Assembly: GCA_025454925.1 (NCBI GenBank)
Contig: JALONM010000010.1
Span: 1 to 64,000 of the forward strand
Length of the DNA: 64,000 nucleotides
Origin: Cytophagaceae bacterium
Lineage (GTDB): Bacteria > Bacteroidota > Bacteroidia > Cytophagales > Cytophagaceae
Direction: 5' to 3'
A model generated the notes under the pieces. It saw only the letters and a program-made list of their open reading frames with translations. It was not told the DNA's origin and ran no database searches. The translations under genes were made by a program, and so were the position numbers. Shown in pieces: positions 16,832-27,147 of the stretch (position 1 is its first letter; each line of letters begins with the position of its first letter).

Positions 16832-19357
16832 ATGGAAGCTAGATTTTCTGACCGTGTGAAAGAGGTGATCTCCTTGAGTAAGGAAGAGGCGCTTCGTTTA
16901 GGCCATGACTACATTGGCTCTGAACACCTTTTGTTAGGGTTGATACGAGAAGGGGAAGGTACTGCCGTATCGCTGTTGAAAAAAATTGGTGTACCCCTCG
17001 ATGAGCTTAGGGCCACTATTGAACGTACCACCAAAGGTACGTCTTCCGGCAATATTAAAAACCTTACGAACATCCCACTCACTCGTCAATCCGAGAAAAT
17101 ACTCCGGATTACGCAGCTGGAGACGAAAGTTTTTAAAAGTGAAGTCGTAGAAACTGAGCACTTGTTACTCGCTATCCTTAGAGATGAGGACAACCTGGCT
17201 ACTCAGATTCTTGAAAAATATAACGTAACCTACGACGTAGTTAAAGAAATGCTGGAATATCAATCACAAACCCCTAAAAATGCTGCCGAAGAAGGTGACG
17301 ACGACGACAATGGTCGTTTGTTCGGCAACACCGGAGGTGGAAATACCGGTAGGGATTCCGCCAAAGGCACTACAGAAAAGTCACGCACACCAGTGCTCGA
17401 TAATTTCGGCCGCGATCTGACCAAACACGCTGAAGATGGAAAGTTAGACCCTATCGTAGGTCGTGAAAAAGAAATCGAGCGTGTAGCCCAAATTCTTAGT
17501 CGAAGAAAGAAAAACAACCCTATCCTGATCGGTGAACCGGGGGTAGGTAAAACAGCTATTGCAGAAGGCCTTGCCCTTCGCATTGTTCAGAAAAAAGTAT
17601 CGCGGGTACTCTTCGGAAAACGCGTAGTAACACTCGATCTTGCTTCCCTGGTGGCCGGTACTAAATACCGCGGCCAGTTTGAAGAACGTATGAAGGCTGT
17701 CATGAACGAACTTGAAAAATCTCCCGAGGTGATTCTGTTCATCGACGAAATCCATACCATAGTGGGTGCAGGTGGAGCTTCCGGATCGCTGGATGCTTCC
17801 AATATGTTTAAACCGGCTCTTGCCCGTGGAGACATCCAATGCATTGGGGCCACTACACTCGACGAATACCGCCAGTATATTGAAAAAGACGGAGCCTTGG
17901 CGCGCCGCTTTCAGATCGTAATGGTGGATGCTACTACTCCTGAAGAGACCGTTGAGATCTTACATAACATCAAAGAAAAATACGAAGAGCATCATCACGT
18001 AAACTTCTCTGAAGAAGCTATAGAAGCCTGCGTGAAGCTCTCAGACCGTTATATTTCCGACCGTTTCTTGCCGGATAAAGCCATCGATGTGTTGGACGAA
18101 GCCGGTGCAAGGGTACACTTGAACAACATTCATGTACCACAGGAAATTGTGAAACTGGAGGAGCAAATCGAAGCGGTGAAAAAAGAGAAAAACCGTGTTG
18201 TTAAAAGCCAGAAGTATGAAGAAGCTGCGGCCCTTCGTGATAAAGAGAAAAAACTAATCGAACAACTCGATAACGCTAAACTACGTTGGGAAGAAGAAAC
18301 CAAGAAGAAGCGCTACGATGTGCACGAAGAAAATGTCGCGGAAGTAATTGCCATGATGACGGGGATACCGGTTAGCCGTGTTGCCCAAACTGAAAGTAAT
18401 AAATTGCTTTCGATGGCCAATGAACTCAAGGCTCGCGTTATCGGTCAGGATCCAGCTATTGAAAAGCTGGTAAAAGCGATACAACGTACCCGGGTTGGGT
18501 TGAAAGATCCTAAAAAACCAATTGGTTCTTTTATCTTCCTGGGCCCAACTGGCGTTGGGAAAACGGAGTTGGCAAAAGCATTGGCTACTTACCTCTTCGA
18601 CAAAGAAGATTCCCTGGTTCGCATCGACATGAGTGAATATATGGAGAAATTCTCTGTATCCAGACTTGTAGGAGCACCTCCAGGCTATGTGGGCTATGAA
18701 GAAGGTGGACAGTTAACGGAAAAGATCCGTCGTAAGCCTTATTCGGTAGTACTACTCGATGAAATTGAAAAAGCACATCCAGATGTATTCAACATCCTTC
18801 TTCAAGTATTGGATGATGGAATTCTGACAGATGGACTAGGACGTCGTGTTGACTTTAGAAATACCATCATTATCATGACATCCAACATCGGAGCTCGCGA
18901 CCTCAAGGATTTTGGAACCGGCATCGGTTTCTCTACCCAATCGCGCAGAGAAAATGTGGACGAAATCATGAAAGGTACTATACAGAACGCTCTTCGCAAA
19001 GCGTTTTCTCCTGAGTTCCTCAATCGTTTGGATGATGTAATCGTCTTTAATTCCCTGGAGCGTGCCGATATTCATCGCATTATCGACATTACCTTGAAGA
19101 ATGTATTCAAACGTATTGAAACGCTAGGTTATACGGTCGAACTTACTGAGAAAGCCAAAGACTTTCTGGCGGAGAAAGGATACGATCCATCGTATGGGGC
19201 ACGTCCTCTGCACAGGGCCATTCAGAAATACCTCGAAGATCCGGTGGCAGAAGAAATCCTGAAAGGAGAACTGGCTGTAGGTGATATCATTCTAGCCGAC
19301 CTTGGAGAGAATGAATTATTGAAGCTCGCTGTTAAAAAGAAAGAAACCCAAATGTAA
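16832..19357 (+). CDS. clpC: ATP-dependent Clp protease ATP-binding subunit ClpC
   Basis: The 841-residue protein has the full ClpC layout: two Clp N-terminal repeats at about 1-140 ([19 protein letters not shown]), a first AAA+ domain with Walker [14 protein letters not shown] and Walker [11 protein letters not shown], a middle region with a UVR-like motif ([20 protein letters not shown]), and a second AAA+ domain with Walker [14 protein letters not shown] and Walker [14 protein letters not shown]. It unfolds proteins for ClpP. The UVR-like motif and length separate it from ClpA and ClpB. A strong terminator follows. No ctsR or mcsAB genes are adjacent. Confidence 0.96.
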   Translation: MEARFSDRVKEVISLSKEEALRLGHDYIGSEHLLLGLIREGEGTAVSLLKKIGVPLDELRATIERTTKGTSSGNIKNLTNIPLTRQSEKILRITQLETKVFKSEVVETEHLLLAILRDEDNLATQILEKYNVTYDVVKEMLEYQSQTPKNAAEEGDDDDNGRLFGNTGGGNTGRDSAKGTTEKSRTPVLDNFGRDLTKHAEDGKLDPIVGREKEIERVAQILSRRKKNNPILIGEPGVGKTAIAEGLALRIVQKKVSRVLFGKRVVTLDLASLVAGTKYRGQFEERMKAVMNELEKSPEVILFIDEIHTIVGAGGASGSLDASNMFKPALARGDIQCIGATTLDEYRQYIEKDGALARRFQIVMVDATTPEETVEILHNIKEKYEEHHHVNFSEEAIEACVKLSDRYISDRFLPDKAIDVLDEAGARVHLNNIHVPQEIVKLEEQIEAVKKEKNRVVKSQKYEEAAALRDKEKKLIEQLDNAKLRWEEETKKKRYDVHEENVAEVIAMMTGIPVSRVAQTESNKLLSMANELKARVIGQDPAIEKLVKAIQRTRVGLKDPKKPIGSFIFLGPTGVGKTELAKALATYLFDKEDSLVRIDMSEYMEKFSVSRLVGAPPGYVGYEEGGQLTEKIRRKPYSVVLLDEIEKAHPDVFNILLQVLDDGILTDGLGRRVDFRNTIIIMTSNIGARDLKDFGTGIGFSTQSRRENVDEIMKGTIQNALRKAFSPEFLNRLDDVIVFNSLERADIHRIIDITLKNVFKRIETLGYTVELTEKAKDFLAEKGYDPSYGARPLHRAIQKYLEDPVAEEILKGELAVGDIILADLGENELLKLAVKKKETQM

Positions 19358-19363
19358 TACGGG

Positions 19364-19392
19364 AAAGGGTGGTTGTAAAACCACCCTTTTTT
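19364..19392 (+). terminator. Rho-independent terminator after clpC
   Basis: AAAGGGTGGTT and AACCACCCTTT form an 11-bp perfect stem around a GTAA tetraloop, followed by TTTTA. It starts 6 bp after the clpC stop codon. Confidence 0.92.
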
Positions 19393-19508
19393 ATTACCAA
19401 CAAGCGTTGGGATATTCAGTAACGTATGCGTTTGCCCATTAAGCCAATGAAGAAGTGAACCATTTGCGGCAAGCCAAAGGCTCCTTCAGACTTGAAATTT
19501 TTTTATAC

Positions 19509-20876
19509 ATGCTTTATTCCATTAATCCTTATACCCAGGAGCCCATCGGCGAATATAAGGCTCATGAAAATTCCGAAATACTTACCATCAGTGCTCAATG
19601 TGAAAGCGCAGCAGCAGATTGGAAGCGCAGTTCTGAAGCATTCAGAATGCAATGCATGCAGCGGCTCTCGGAAGTTTTAGTCTTACGTCAGGAATCCCTT
19701 GCCAACCTCATCAGCCAGGAAATGGGCAAACCTATCGCTCAATCCATGGCCGAAATCACCAAGTGTGCGCACAGCGCTGCCTTGCTGGCTCAACTTGGCA
19801 CCTCTTGGCTGAATGAACCCACCGAGTTGATTCAACAAAAAAGAATTTACAGACATTGGGAACCTAAGGGGGTTTTACTTCTGTTAATGCCCTGGAATTT
19901 TCCATTCTGGCAAGTAATGCGCTGTGCCTTGCCAGCCTTGATGGCTGGCAATAGTATTTTACTTAAGCATGCGCCAAATGTTTCCGGCTGTTCGTTGGCA
20001 TTGGAAAATCTGTTCCACGAAGCAGGGTTCCCGACTCCTGTATTCCGCAGCCTATTCGTTGAAAATGACCGAGCCACATCGCTGCTACAATTACCAGCCG
20101 TTAAAGGTGTTTATTTAACAGGCAGTACCCAGGTGGGCAGATGGATTGCAGAGAAAGCCGGAAATCGACTGATACCCTGTGTTTTTGAATTAGGAGGAAG
20201 TGATCCGTTTATCGTCTTGGAGGATATGGACCTCCATACCTGCATCGCGGCCGCCGCAGAGGCCCGGCTTCAAAATTCAGGACAGAGTTGCATTGCTGCC
20301 AAACGATTTTTAATCCCAATATCTCAACTGGAACAATTTACCAATGCACTGGAGGAATATGTCACACGGCATTTCGCATTCGGTAATCCCTTGAATGCAG
20401 GCACCACACTAGGACCTCTGGCACGGTTGGATCTAGCACAACAATTAAAAAAACAAGTTCAGGAGGCAGAGACAGAACTTCAGCAAAACAGCCGCCAACT
20501 GCTTCGTGCACCCGACATCGAAACCTGCTGCTCCGTGCGATCCATTGTGCTTTCCAAAGAAGGTTCGCGCACCGGAAGTGAGGAATTTTTCGGACCTGTC
20601 TTTTTATTAATTCCATACCGATCTCAGGAAGAACTGATCCGATTTGCCAACGAAACGCCATATGGATTGGGGGCCAGTATTTGGACCCAGGATATTCAGA
20701 AAGCCTTTACGATAGCCTCTGAACTGCACTGTGGCAATGTTTATATTAATGACTTAATGCGCTCCGATATGCATTGGCCTTTTGGAGGAATAAAAGATTC
20801 GGGATATGGAAAGGAATTGGGAAAAGAAGGAATGAGACAGAGCTGCAACCTTAAAATCCTTGTAGGCCCGCTTTGA
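19509..20876 (+). CDS. NAD(P)-dependent aldehyde dehydrogenase (succinate-semialdehyde type)
   Basis: From the ATG at 19509 the product has 455 residues and begins MLYSINPYTQEPIGEY, the usual start of this clade; an ATG 54 bp upstream is less likely. It carries the ALDH motifs MPWNFPFWQVMRC (cofactor site), YLTGSTQVGRWIA, FELGGSDPFIV with the general-base Glu, QNSGQSCIAAKRF with the catalytic Cys, and EEFFGPVF. Shortness and motif spacing suggest succinate-semialdehyde dehydrogenase or a related cytosolic ALDH. No GABA or glyoxylate genes flank it, so substrate is open. Confidence 0.9.
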   Translation: MLYSINPYTQEPIGEYKAHENSEILTISAQCESAAADWKRSSEAFRMQCMQRLSEVLVLRQESLANLISQEMGKPIAQSMAEITKCAHSAALLAQLGTSWLNEPTELIQQKRIYRHWEPKGVLLLLMPWNFPFWQVMRCALPALMAGNSILLKHAPNVSGCSLALENLFHEAGFPTPVFRSLFVENDRATSLLQLPAVKGVYLTGSTQVGRWIAEKAGNRLIPCVFELGGSDPFIVLEDMDLHTCIAAAAEARLQNSGQSCIAAKRFLIPISQLEQFTNALEEYVTRHFAFGNPLNAGTTLGPLARLDLAQQLKKQVQEAETELQQNSRQLLRAPDIETCCSVRSIVLSKEGSRTGSEEFFGPVFLLIPYRSQEELIRFANETPYGLGASIWTQDIQKAFTIASELHCGNVYINDLMRSDMHWPFGGIKDSGYGKELGKEGMRQSCNLKILVGPL

Positions 20877-21087
20877 TGCTGGCTGAATGAGGATAAAGTA
20901 GGCTAATTTTTAAACTTTCTAGCATGTGATTCTTTAAATTTCCCTAACTTAGTAGTACGGTTTTTTGTTCTCTTATTGAATAGACAGTCACCCCATGGGA
21001 GCTCAAAGAGGCACTAAGTGAAATCTGACGAAACCGGTAGTAGATCTTTATACGTTAAAATAGTTATATCAGCAAATACGAAAAGGT

Positions 21088-21948
21088 ATGTGGAAGAAGT
21101 TATTTCAGCGACTCAATTCTATTTTTAAAGCAAAAGCGAACGATGCTCTGGATCAAATAGAAGATCCCGTGCAAATGGTAAAATTAGCCATTGAAGAATT
21201 AAGCCTTTCTGTGCGCAAAGCCACTGAAGCACTCTCCAAGGCTATTGCGAATGAAAAGGAATTGGTGCATAAATGTGAACAACACAAACTAAGTGCAGAA
21301 GCTTGGATGGCCAAAGCCGAATACGCACTAAAATCCGGAAACGAAGAGCTCGCCAAACAAGCACTCGTAAAAAAATCACTGGATGAAAAACAATATGAGC
21401 AATATGCGCTTATGGCAGATTCTGCCAGAAAAAATGTGGAAACGTTGAAGGATCAGCTCAACCGCATGAATCTTAAACTGGACGAAGCCAAATCCAAACA
21501 GAATATTTTATTGGCTAAGGCACAAAACGCCAAGGCTCAAAAAGAAATCGCCACCCAATTGGGGGGTATTGATAATTCTGCGTTTTCAAATTTTCAGAAA
21601 TACGAAGATAAAATCAACAAAATGGATTTCGAAGCTACCGCTCTTACCGAGTTGGTCGATTCGACTACCAAAGTAGAGCGCGAATTTGACAAGTTGGAAT
21701 CCGAAACTAAAGTTTCTTCTGACCTGGATAAACTCAAGGCTAAACTGGAACAAGATAAAATCAAAAATGAGCTCGAAGCCAACCAGAAGTCTAAATCACT
21801 ATTCAACGATAAATTCAAAGATGCTACCGACGCTACAATTGTAGAAGATAAGGCCATTTCTTCAGGAAATGAGAATAAATTACCGGTAGTGGAAGACAAT
21901 GAACAGATAAAAAAGAAAATCGATGATTTCTTTAATAAAAAATCATAG
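21088..21948 (+). CDS. PspA/IM30 (Vipp1) family membrane-stress protein
   Basis: The 286-residue product is almost entirely coiled coil, opening with the amphipathic helix MWKKLFQRLNSIFKAKANDALDQ and then DPVQMVKLAIEELSLSV, the PspA/IM30 signature. These proteins oligomerise on the cytoplasmic face of damaged membranes. The C-terminus is charged and extended to 286 residues compared with about 220 in E. coli PspA. No pspF, pspB or pspC is nearby; instead two terD genes follow after a terminator, an association seen in many bacteria. Confidence 0.9.
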   Translation: MWKKLFQRLNSIFKAKANDALDQIEDPVQMVKLAIEELSLSVRKATEALSKAIANEKELVHKCEQHKLSAEAWMAKAEYALKSGNEELAKQALVKKSLDEKQYEQYALMADSARKNVETLKDQLNRMNLKLDEAKSKQNILLAKAQNAKAQKEIATQLGGIDNSAFSNFQKYEDKINKMDFEATALTELVDSTTKVEREFDKLESETKVSSDLDKLKAKLEQDKIKNELEANQKSKSLFNDKFKDATDATIVEDKAISSGNENKLPVVEDNEQIKKKIDDFFNKKS

Positions 21949-21969
21949 TCAATTTGTCGCTATATTTTC

Positions 21970-22005
21970 AAAAAGGGCTTTCAGGACCACTGTAGGCCCT
22001 TTTTG
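21970..22005 (+). terminator. Rho-independent terminator after pspA
   Basis: AAAAAGGGC and GCCCTTTTT form a 9-bp stem with a 17-nt loop and end in TTTTTGA. It lies 21 bp after the PspA stop, so pspA and the terD genes probably have separate transcripts. Confidence 0.8.
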
Positions 22006-22050
22006 ATATCCATAAGAGAAAAGGAGAACGCGCATCTATTTTTTTCTTTT

Positions 22051-22082
22051 TTTTGGACTTTTTAATGCTTCTTGTAAATTTA
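22051..22082 (+). promoter_or_regulatory. Putative promoter of the terD pair
   Basis: TTTTG at 22051-22055 and TAAATTTA at 22075-22082 are separated by 19 bp, matching the Bacteroidota consensus at seven of eight -7 positions. The terD ATG lies 29 bp downstream. Confidence 0.6.
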
Positions 22083-22111
22083 CTTCTGTATTTTTATTGT
22101 ACTAATAAACA

Positions 22112-22669
22112 ATGGCTATTAATCTTAAAAAAGGGGCTTCTTTCAACTTAACCAAGGAAGAACCAGGCTTAAAGAAAATCTTAATCGGCTTAGGCTGGGA
22201 CCTTCAGTCGAATCCAATTGATATCGATGCTTCGGCGCTTATGCTGAGTGGCAAAGGTAAGTTATTGGACGAGCCGTACTTCATTTTCTACAACAATCTT
22301 CGTTCTCCCGACGGGTCCATTCAGCACATGGGCGATAATCGCACAGGAAAAGGCGATGGTGACGATGAAATTGTTCTGGCAAATCTCGACCTGGTGCATC
22401 CGGAAATAACAGAAATTTTATTCCTAAGTACCATTCACGACGGAGCTAAAAAAAGACATCATTTTGGAATGTTGGCCAATGCCTACATCCGCATTTTAGA
22501 TGTACAAACCGAACGTGAGATTTTACGCTATAATTTAGGCACCGAATTCGTAAACAACACCGAAGTCGAATTTGGTCGTCTTCAGAAAATCAGTAGTGAA
22601 TGGCGCTTTCTTGCTTCTGGAGCCGGAACAGCTTTGGGTCTCGAAGCAATTCTAAACAAATACCTCTAA
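22112..22669 (+). CDS. TerD-family protein (first of pair)
   Basis: The 185-residue product is a single TerD domain. INLKKGASFNLTKEEPGLKKILIGLGWD opens it, IDIDASALML gives the second strand, and GDNRTGKGDGDDEIVLANL contains the acidic cluster that binds calcium in TerD. TerD proteins are linked to tellurite and other chemical and membrane stresses, but their molecular role is not settled. It is followed 9 bp later by a second, diverged terD gene. No terB, terC or terA was found in the window. Confidence 0.93.
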   Translation: MAINLKKGASFNLTKEEPGLKKILIGLGWDLQSNPIDIDASALMLSGKGKLLDEPYFIFYNNLRSPDGSIQHMGDNRTGKGDGDDEIVLANLDLVHPEITEILFLSTIHDGAKKRHHFGMLANAYIRILDVQTEREILRYNLGTEFVNNTEVEFGRLQKISSEWRFLASGAGTALGLEAILNKYL

Positions 22670-22678
22670 ACTAATTTC

Positions 22679-23314
22679 ATGGAAAACAACGTAAAACGTT
22701 CTGGTATCAACCTAAAAAAGGGCAGCAGCATTTCGCTCGTAAAAGAAGAGAAACCGCTGGAGCAAATTTGCCTGGGTCTTAATTGGGGAACCATTCAAAA
22801 AAACTCGCTTTTTGGTATCCTGAAAAACAAAGTATCTGTTGACCTGGACGCCAGTGTAACGTTGTTTGACGGGAAAAAAAATGCGGTAGAAACCGTTTTC
22901 TTCAATCGTCTTCGCTCTTCCGATAACGCTATCCGCCACAGTGGCGACGATAGAATCGGCGACCTGGGACCTGACGATGACAATGACAACGAAGTGATTG
23001 AAGTTAACCTTACCAAATTAAATCCGAACATAGAACAAATAGTATTTTATCTCAACTCCTATAAACAACAGGATTTTGGAGATATTCCATACACTAAAAT
23101 TCGTATCGTAGAGGGAACGCGCAAAAATATCGAATCCGTATTTGCTACATTTAATCTTTCTACTGAAAAAGAATTTGCCGGCAAAGTATCCATGGTGATG
23201 GCTAAAATTGTTCGCAATGCCAGCCAGAACTGGGAATTCGTGGCCATTGGTGAAGCTGTCGGTGCTAAAGATATTAATGATACGATTCAGATCATTAAAG
23301 AAAAATACTTGTAA
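22679..23314 (+). CDS. TerD-family protein (second of pair)
   Basis: The 211-residue product is a paralogue of its neighbour, with INLKKGSSISLVKEEKPLEQICLGLNW at the start and GDDRIGDLGPDDDNDNEVIEVNL as the acidic calcium-site region, longer than in the first copy. An extra segment at about 38-50 (KNSLFGILKNK) precedes VDLDASVTLF. It is in the same operon as the first terD and ends 49 bp before the histidine kinase gene. Function as for TerD proteins generally; partner stoichiometry unknown. Confidence 0.92.
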   Translation: MENNVKRSGINLKKGSSISLVKEEKPLEQICLGLNWGTIQKNSLFGILKNKVSVDLDASVTLFDGKKNAVETVFFNRLRSSDNAIRHSGDDRIGDLGPDDDNDNEVIEVNLTKLNPNIEQIVFYLNSYKQQDFGDIPYTKIRIVEGTRKNIESVFATFNLSTEKEFAGKVSMVMAKIVRNASQNWEFVAIGEAVGAKDINDTIQIIKEKYL

Positions 23315-23363
23315 TCGCTGCGCAACTTTGCCTGCAAGGTAGATCGGCTAAGCTCCTGAACGC

Positions 23364-24689
23364 ATGAAATGGTTTCAAAGTATAAAAAATTTTTACTTTG
23401 TAAAATCTACCGATTTAAACTCCATTGAACTCAAGAGGGTAATCGTGACTAATATCACCATTACCCTTTGTTTTTTTCTGTCCCTATTTATTTCCATAAC
23501 ACTCTTTTACCTGGAAATTTACCCTCTTGATGTTACGTTTGCTTTCTTAGCTTGTTTGTATTTGGCTTGCTGGCAGATTTCGATCACAGGAAATTACCTT
23601 ACTGCCAAAATAATTCTGTATTGTGTATTGCTTTCTCAATGCATCTGCACATCCGTTATCTTAGGTAAAAATGTAGACTTACGCATTTTTTATATTACTA
23701 CGGCACTGGTTCCATTGCTCATATTTGGAAAAAAAGAAAGGCGCTTCCTGTATATTTCAATCTTCATTACCATCATCAACATTTCTCTTGTCCATTTCAC
23801 CAGAAACTCATATAACCCTTACTATTCCTACGATCCAGCCTCCTACGAGTACATCAACATGACGTTGAATGCCATTTGTATCGTATGTTTATTGGTCATG
23901 AGCTTTGTTTTTTTATTCTTAACTGAAGCCGGCGAAGAAGAAGCGCAGAAGTTGAATTTCGAACTTTTATCCAATCAGCAAAAACTAATCTCCTCCGAAG
24001 AAGAACTTAAGCGAATTAACCATCTGAAAGATCATTTGCTTAAAATCATGACCCATGATCTTAAAAGCCCCTTGAATAACATTTCTGCCATGGCAGAATT
24101 AATGCTCAATGAAAAAATAACCAAAGATGAAATACGGTTTCTTTCGGAGAGGTTCAAACAAACGGCAGAGAACACATCGCTGATGTTAGACAATATTCTG
24201 GCTTGGTCCATCCGTCAAATAGACAAAAAAGATCCGGAACGTTTTATCTTGCCAAGCCTTGTAAATAAAGTATTTTCCCAATTGGAGGATAAGGCGGAAG
24301 CCAAAAAAATCAAATTACTCAATCAAATTCCATCCCGGCTTTATATCAAAAGCGATCCGGAAATGCTGGAAATTTTATTAAGGAATTTGGTGGGCAATTC
24401 TATAAAGTTTTGCCACGAAGGCGGACAGGTCAGGGTGGACGCCGCCATCATCAATCAGCGCATCCTGATACGGGTTGAAGACAACGGAATCGGCATTCCA
24501 CCTTCTTTACTTAATAATTTATTTGGAACGAACCGGCTGAGCAGTCGTCCTGGCACTCAGCAAGAAAAGGGATCTGGCATTGGTCTTTTATTGTGTCAGC
24601 ATCTTATTCAATCTGCACAGGGACATCTCAACATACAAAGCGAAGAAAAGAGATTTACCATCGTCACCATTGATCTTCCCAATCATTGA
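23364..24689 (+). CDS. Membrane sensor histidine kinase
   Basis: The 441-residue product has about six N-terminal membrane helices (25-190) with almost no periplasmic loop, then a coiled linker, a HisKA domain with phospho-acceptor His about 231 (MTHDLKSPLNN), and a HATPase domain (N box LRNLVGNSIKF, G1 VEDNGIGIP, G2 GSGIGLLLC). No response regulator gene is adjacent, so it is an orphan kinase. It lies 49 bp after the terD pair in the same direction and may be co-transcribed; the integral-membrane sensor would suit a membrane-stress role, which is inference. Confidence 0.9.
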   Translation: MKWFQSIKNFYFVKSTDLNSIELKRVIVTNITITLCFFLSLFISITLFYLEIYPLDVTFAFLACLYLACWQISITGNYLTAKIILYCVLLSQCICTSVILGKNVDLRIFYITTALVPLLIFGKKERRFLYISIFITIINISLVHFTRNSYNPYYSYDPASYEYINMTLNAICIVCLLVMSFVFLFLTEAGEEEAQKLNFELLSNQQKLISSEEELKRINHLKDHLLKIMTHDLKSPLNNISAMAELMLNEKITKDEIRFLSERFKQTAENTSLMLDNILAWSIRQIDKKDPERFILPSLVNKVFSQLEDKAEAKKIKLLNQIPSRLYIKSDPEMLEILLRNLVGNSIKFCHEGGQVRVDAAIINQRILIRVEDNGIGIPPSLLNNLFGTNRLSSRPGTQQEKGSGIGLLLCQHLIQSAQGHLNIQSEEKRFTIVTIDLPNH

Positions 24690-24705
24690 TCCAAGACAAG
24701 GCCCC

Positions 24706-25671
24706 TTAAAGCATTTTGGTAATCAAATCGTCGACTGTAATGCCTTCGGCTTCCGCTTTAAAATTGCGAACCACTCTATGTCTTAATACCGGTAAGGCTA
24801 TAGCACGGACATCTTCAATATCGGGAGAATATTTATTCTGAAGCAAGGCATGACACTTCGCTCCTACTACCAGGTATTGTGAGGCCCGTGGACCGGCTCC
24901 CCATTCAATGTAAGTCTTGGTTAAATCAGAACGGCGATCGGAGACTGGCCTGGTTTTATGCACCAAATTAACTGCATATTCAATCACGTTGTCAGCCACC
25001 GGCACTTGCCTCACCAACTGCTGAAAGCGGCGAATTTGTTCCGCATTTACAATAGGGCTTACTTGAGTTTTCAAACCTGCCGTAGTTGCTTTCACTACCA
25101 TTAATTCTTCCTGAAAAGTAGGATATTCAACCTTCAGATTGAACATAAAACGATCGAGTTGTGCTTCTGGCAATGGATAGGTTCCTTCTTGCTCGATTGG
25201 GTTTTGGGTAGCCAAAACAAAGAAAGGTTTATCCAAGGGGTAATGCTGTCCACCTACCGTAACAGATTGCTCTTGCATGGCCTCCAGCAGAGCAGCCTGC
25301 GTTTTGGGGGGCGTACGGTTAATTTCATCCGCCAATATCACATTGGCAAAAATAGGACCTTTGATAAATTTGAAATTGCGATTCATATCAAGGGTCTCCG
25401 ACCCCAGGATATCCGAAGGCATAAGATCAGGCGTAAACTGGATGCGCTTAAATTCCAAATCCAGGGCCTGTGCGATAGTATTAATAAGCAAGGTTTTGGC
25501 AAGACCAGGAACACCTACTAGCAAACAATGTCCTTGGCTAAATATGGAAGTAAGTAATAAACTCACTACTTCTTCCTGCCCAACAATCACTTTAGAAATT
25601 TCCTGCTTCAGCTTTTTATTTATTTCAAAAAGCGCATCCGCAGCTTCTACTTCTGATTTGTATGTTTCCAT
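24706..25671 (-). CDS. MoxR-family AAA+ ATPase
   Basis: From the ATG at 25671 the protein has 321 residues, beginning METYKSEVEAADALFEINKK. Walker A is GVPGLAKTLL, Walker B VILADEINRTPPKTQAALLE, and the sensor region FVLATQNPIEQEGTYPLPEAQ is typical of MoxR. MoxR ATPases act as chaperones, usually with von Willebrand A-domain proteins; none is seen here. An upstream frame extension to 25752 would overlap the PPIase gene and lacks MoxR similarity, so it was rejected. The gene starts 4 bp after the PPIase stop and is convergent with the histidine kinase gene. Confidence 0.93.
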   Translation of the reverse strand: METYKSEVEAADALFEINKKLKQEISKVIVGQEEVVSLLLTSIFSQGHCLLVGVPGLAKTLLINTIAQALDLEFKRIQFTPDLMPSDILGSETLDMNRNFKFIKGPIFANVILADEINRTPPKTQAALLEAMQEQSVTVGGQHYPLDKPFFVLATQNPIEQEGTYPLPEAQLDRFMFNLKVEYPTFQEELMVVKATTAGLKTQVSPIVNAEQIRRFQQLVRQVPVADNVIEYAVNLVHKTRPVSDRRSDLTKTYIEWGAGPRASQYLVVGAKCHALLQNKYSPDIEDVRAIALPVLRHRVVRNFKAEAEGITVDDLITKML

Positions 25672-25675
25672 AGTT

Positions 25676-27037
25676 TTATTGATTCGTAAGCAGCTTGCAC
25701 CCGCTATAATCTGAAATGATATCGATAAACACTTCCGTTTTTGTTTTATCAAACCATTCGTTCACTGCATTGTTTTTCTTTTCTTCCAAAGCGGCTTTAT
25801 AAATCTTTTGATAATCATCCTTCAGGTTGGCCTGATGCGGTGGAGTCATGGATTTAAAATAAATCAGGCGCATGGCCTCAGAACCGTCTTCCGACTTCAT
25901 GAGCATCGGTCTGGTAATCGAACCCACCTTCATGGTATCAACGGTAAAAAATATTCCAGGTTCGAGGTTTTCAGTCAAAATTCTGCTGTCGCCTGTAGTA
26001 GGATCTATAAAAAAGCCTCCGTTTCCACTCGTTTCTTTATCATCGGAATATTCTTTGGCCGCTTTTTCAAAGGCTATGCTGCCTTTTAAAATCTCAGTGC
26101 GAAGGCTGTCTAAAAATGTGGCAGATACCCCCACATCCTTGGTCGAAGAAACCGCCTTGATCAAAATATGGCGCGAACGGTACGAATTGCCCTTACGGTC
26201 GAGAAGTTGAATAATATGAAAACCAAATTGACTTTCTATCACTTCCGATAATTGCGGCTGTTCAACGATGTTTCCTGAAGCATCGTACACTGGTTTTTTT
26301 AATTTGAGTGCTGCTGCCTCGTAGGGTGGAACCAATTCTCCCATATTGAAATATCCCAGGTCTCCGCATTCTTTCGCAGAACCAAAATCCTCTGAAAACT
26401 GCTCGGCCAGAGTACAAAAATCTTCTCCGTTCAAAATACGTTGGCGGATATCGATCAGCTTTTTCCTTGCTACCTGCTTCTGGTCCTTAGAAACCATGGC
26501 CTTTTTCACCAATTGGCCAACTTCGTATTCAGTAGAAAAGAATGGCAAACTATCTTTGGGCAATTCGTTGTAGAATTTTTTTACGTCTCCAGGACTCACT
26601 TTTACTTTATCGGTGATCAAGGACTGCATCTTTTCTGTCAATAGTTGTTCCTTGACTTGTGGACGTAAATCCTGTTTCAATTCCTCTACACTTTTTTGGT
26701 AGTATTGTTCCAGCTTTTCCTGAGAGCCAATCTGCCGTATAAAATACTGCATGCGTCGATCCAACTCTCCATCCACCTGGGCTTTGTCTACTACAACAGA
26801 ATCTATTTCGGCTTTAGCCACCAATACTTTATTAATCAGTAATGTTTCCAGAATTCTGCATTTTAAATCTTCAGGTGGTGGTCCTTCCATGGAGGACAGG
26901 TATTGCTGATAGGCTGCCTCCAACTCCGATTCCAACAGTATGTAATTATCTACCTTGGCGATGATGCGGTCAATTACCTGGGCCTGGAGGGATGCAATAC
27001 CTACCCACGTAATAAACAAAAATCTAACTATGTTCAT
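25676..27037 (-). CDS. SurA/PpiC-like periplasmic peptidyl-prolyl isomerase
   Basis: The 453-residue product has a signal peptide (FLFITWVGIASLQAQ), a SurA N-terminal chaperone region (VIDRIIAKVDNYILLESELEAAY) and two parvulin domains, the first with FCTLAEQFSEDFGSAKECGDLGYFNMGELVPPYE and the second with SRHILIKA and SDDKETSGNGGFF. It probably chaperones outer-membrane proteins in the periplasm. The MoxR gene follows within 4 bp. In this phylum such genes often occur in tandem copies, but only one is present here. Confidence 0.9.
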   Translation of the reverse strand: MNIVRFLFITWVGIASLQAQVIDRIIAKVDNYILLESELEAAYQQYLSSMEGPPPEDLKCRILETLLINKVLVAKAEIDSVVVDKAQVDGELDRRMQYFIRQIGSQEKLEQYYQKSVEELKQDLRPQVKEQLLTEKMQSLITDKVKVSPGDVKKFYNELPKDSLPFFSTEYEVGQLVKKAMVSKDQKQVARKKLIDIRQRILNGEDFCTLAEQFSEDFGSAKECGDLGYFNMGELVPPYEAAALKLKKPVYDASGNIVEQPQLSEVIESQFGFHIIQLLDRKGNSYRSRHILIKAVSSTKDVGVSATFLDSLRTEILKGSIAFEKAAKEYSDDKETSGNGGFFIDPTTGDSRILTENLEPGIFFTVDTMKVGSITRPMLMKSEDGSEAMRLIYFKSMTPPHQANLKDDYQKIYKAALEEKKNNAVNEWFDKTKTEVFIDIISDYSGCKLLTNQ

Positions 27038-27147
27038 AGAACAATTTATTCTCTACCTTAAAAAACGGACTACTTGCACGTTCCGTATGGCAATATAGGA
27101 TTTTTATCTGGCTTTTTACTAACAGTTGGGCAGGCCGAAACATGGAC

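Noticed and set aside
22112-23314. A full tellurite-resistance ter operon
   Set aside because: Only two TerD-family genes are present; no terA, terB, terC or terZ-specific neighbours were found, so resistance is not claimed.
25672-25752. N-terminal extension of MoxR
   Set aside because: It would lie inside the PPIase coding region; the ATG at 25671, 4 bp after that gene's stop, gives the normal MoxR start.
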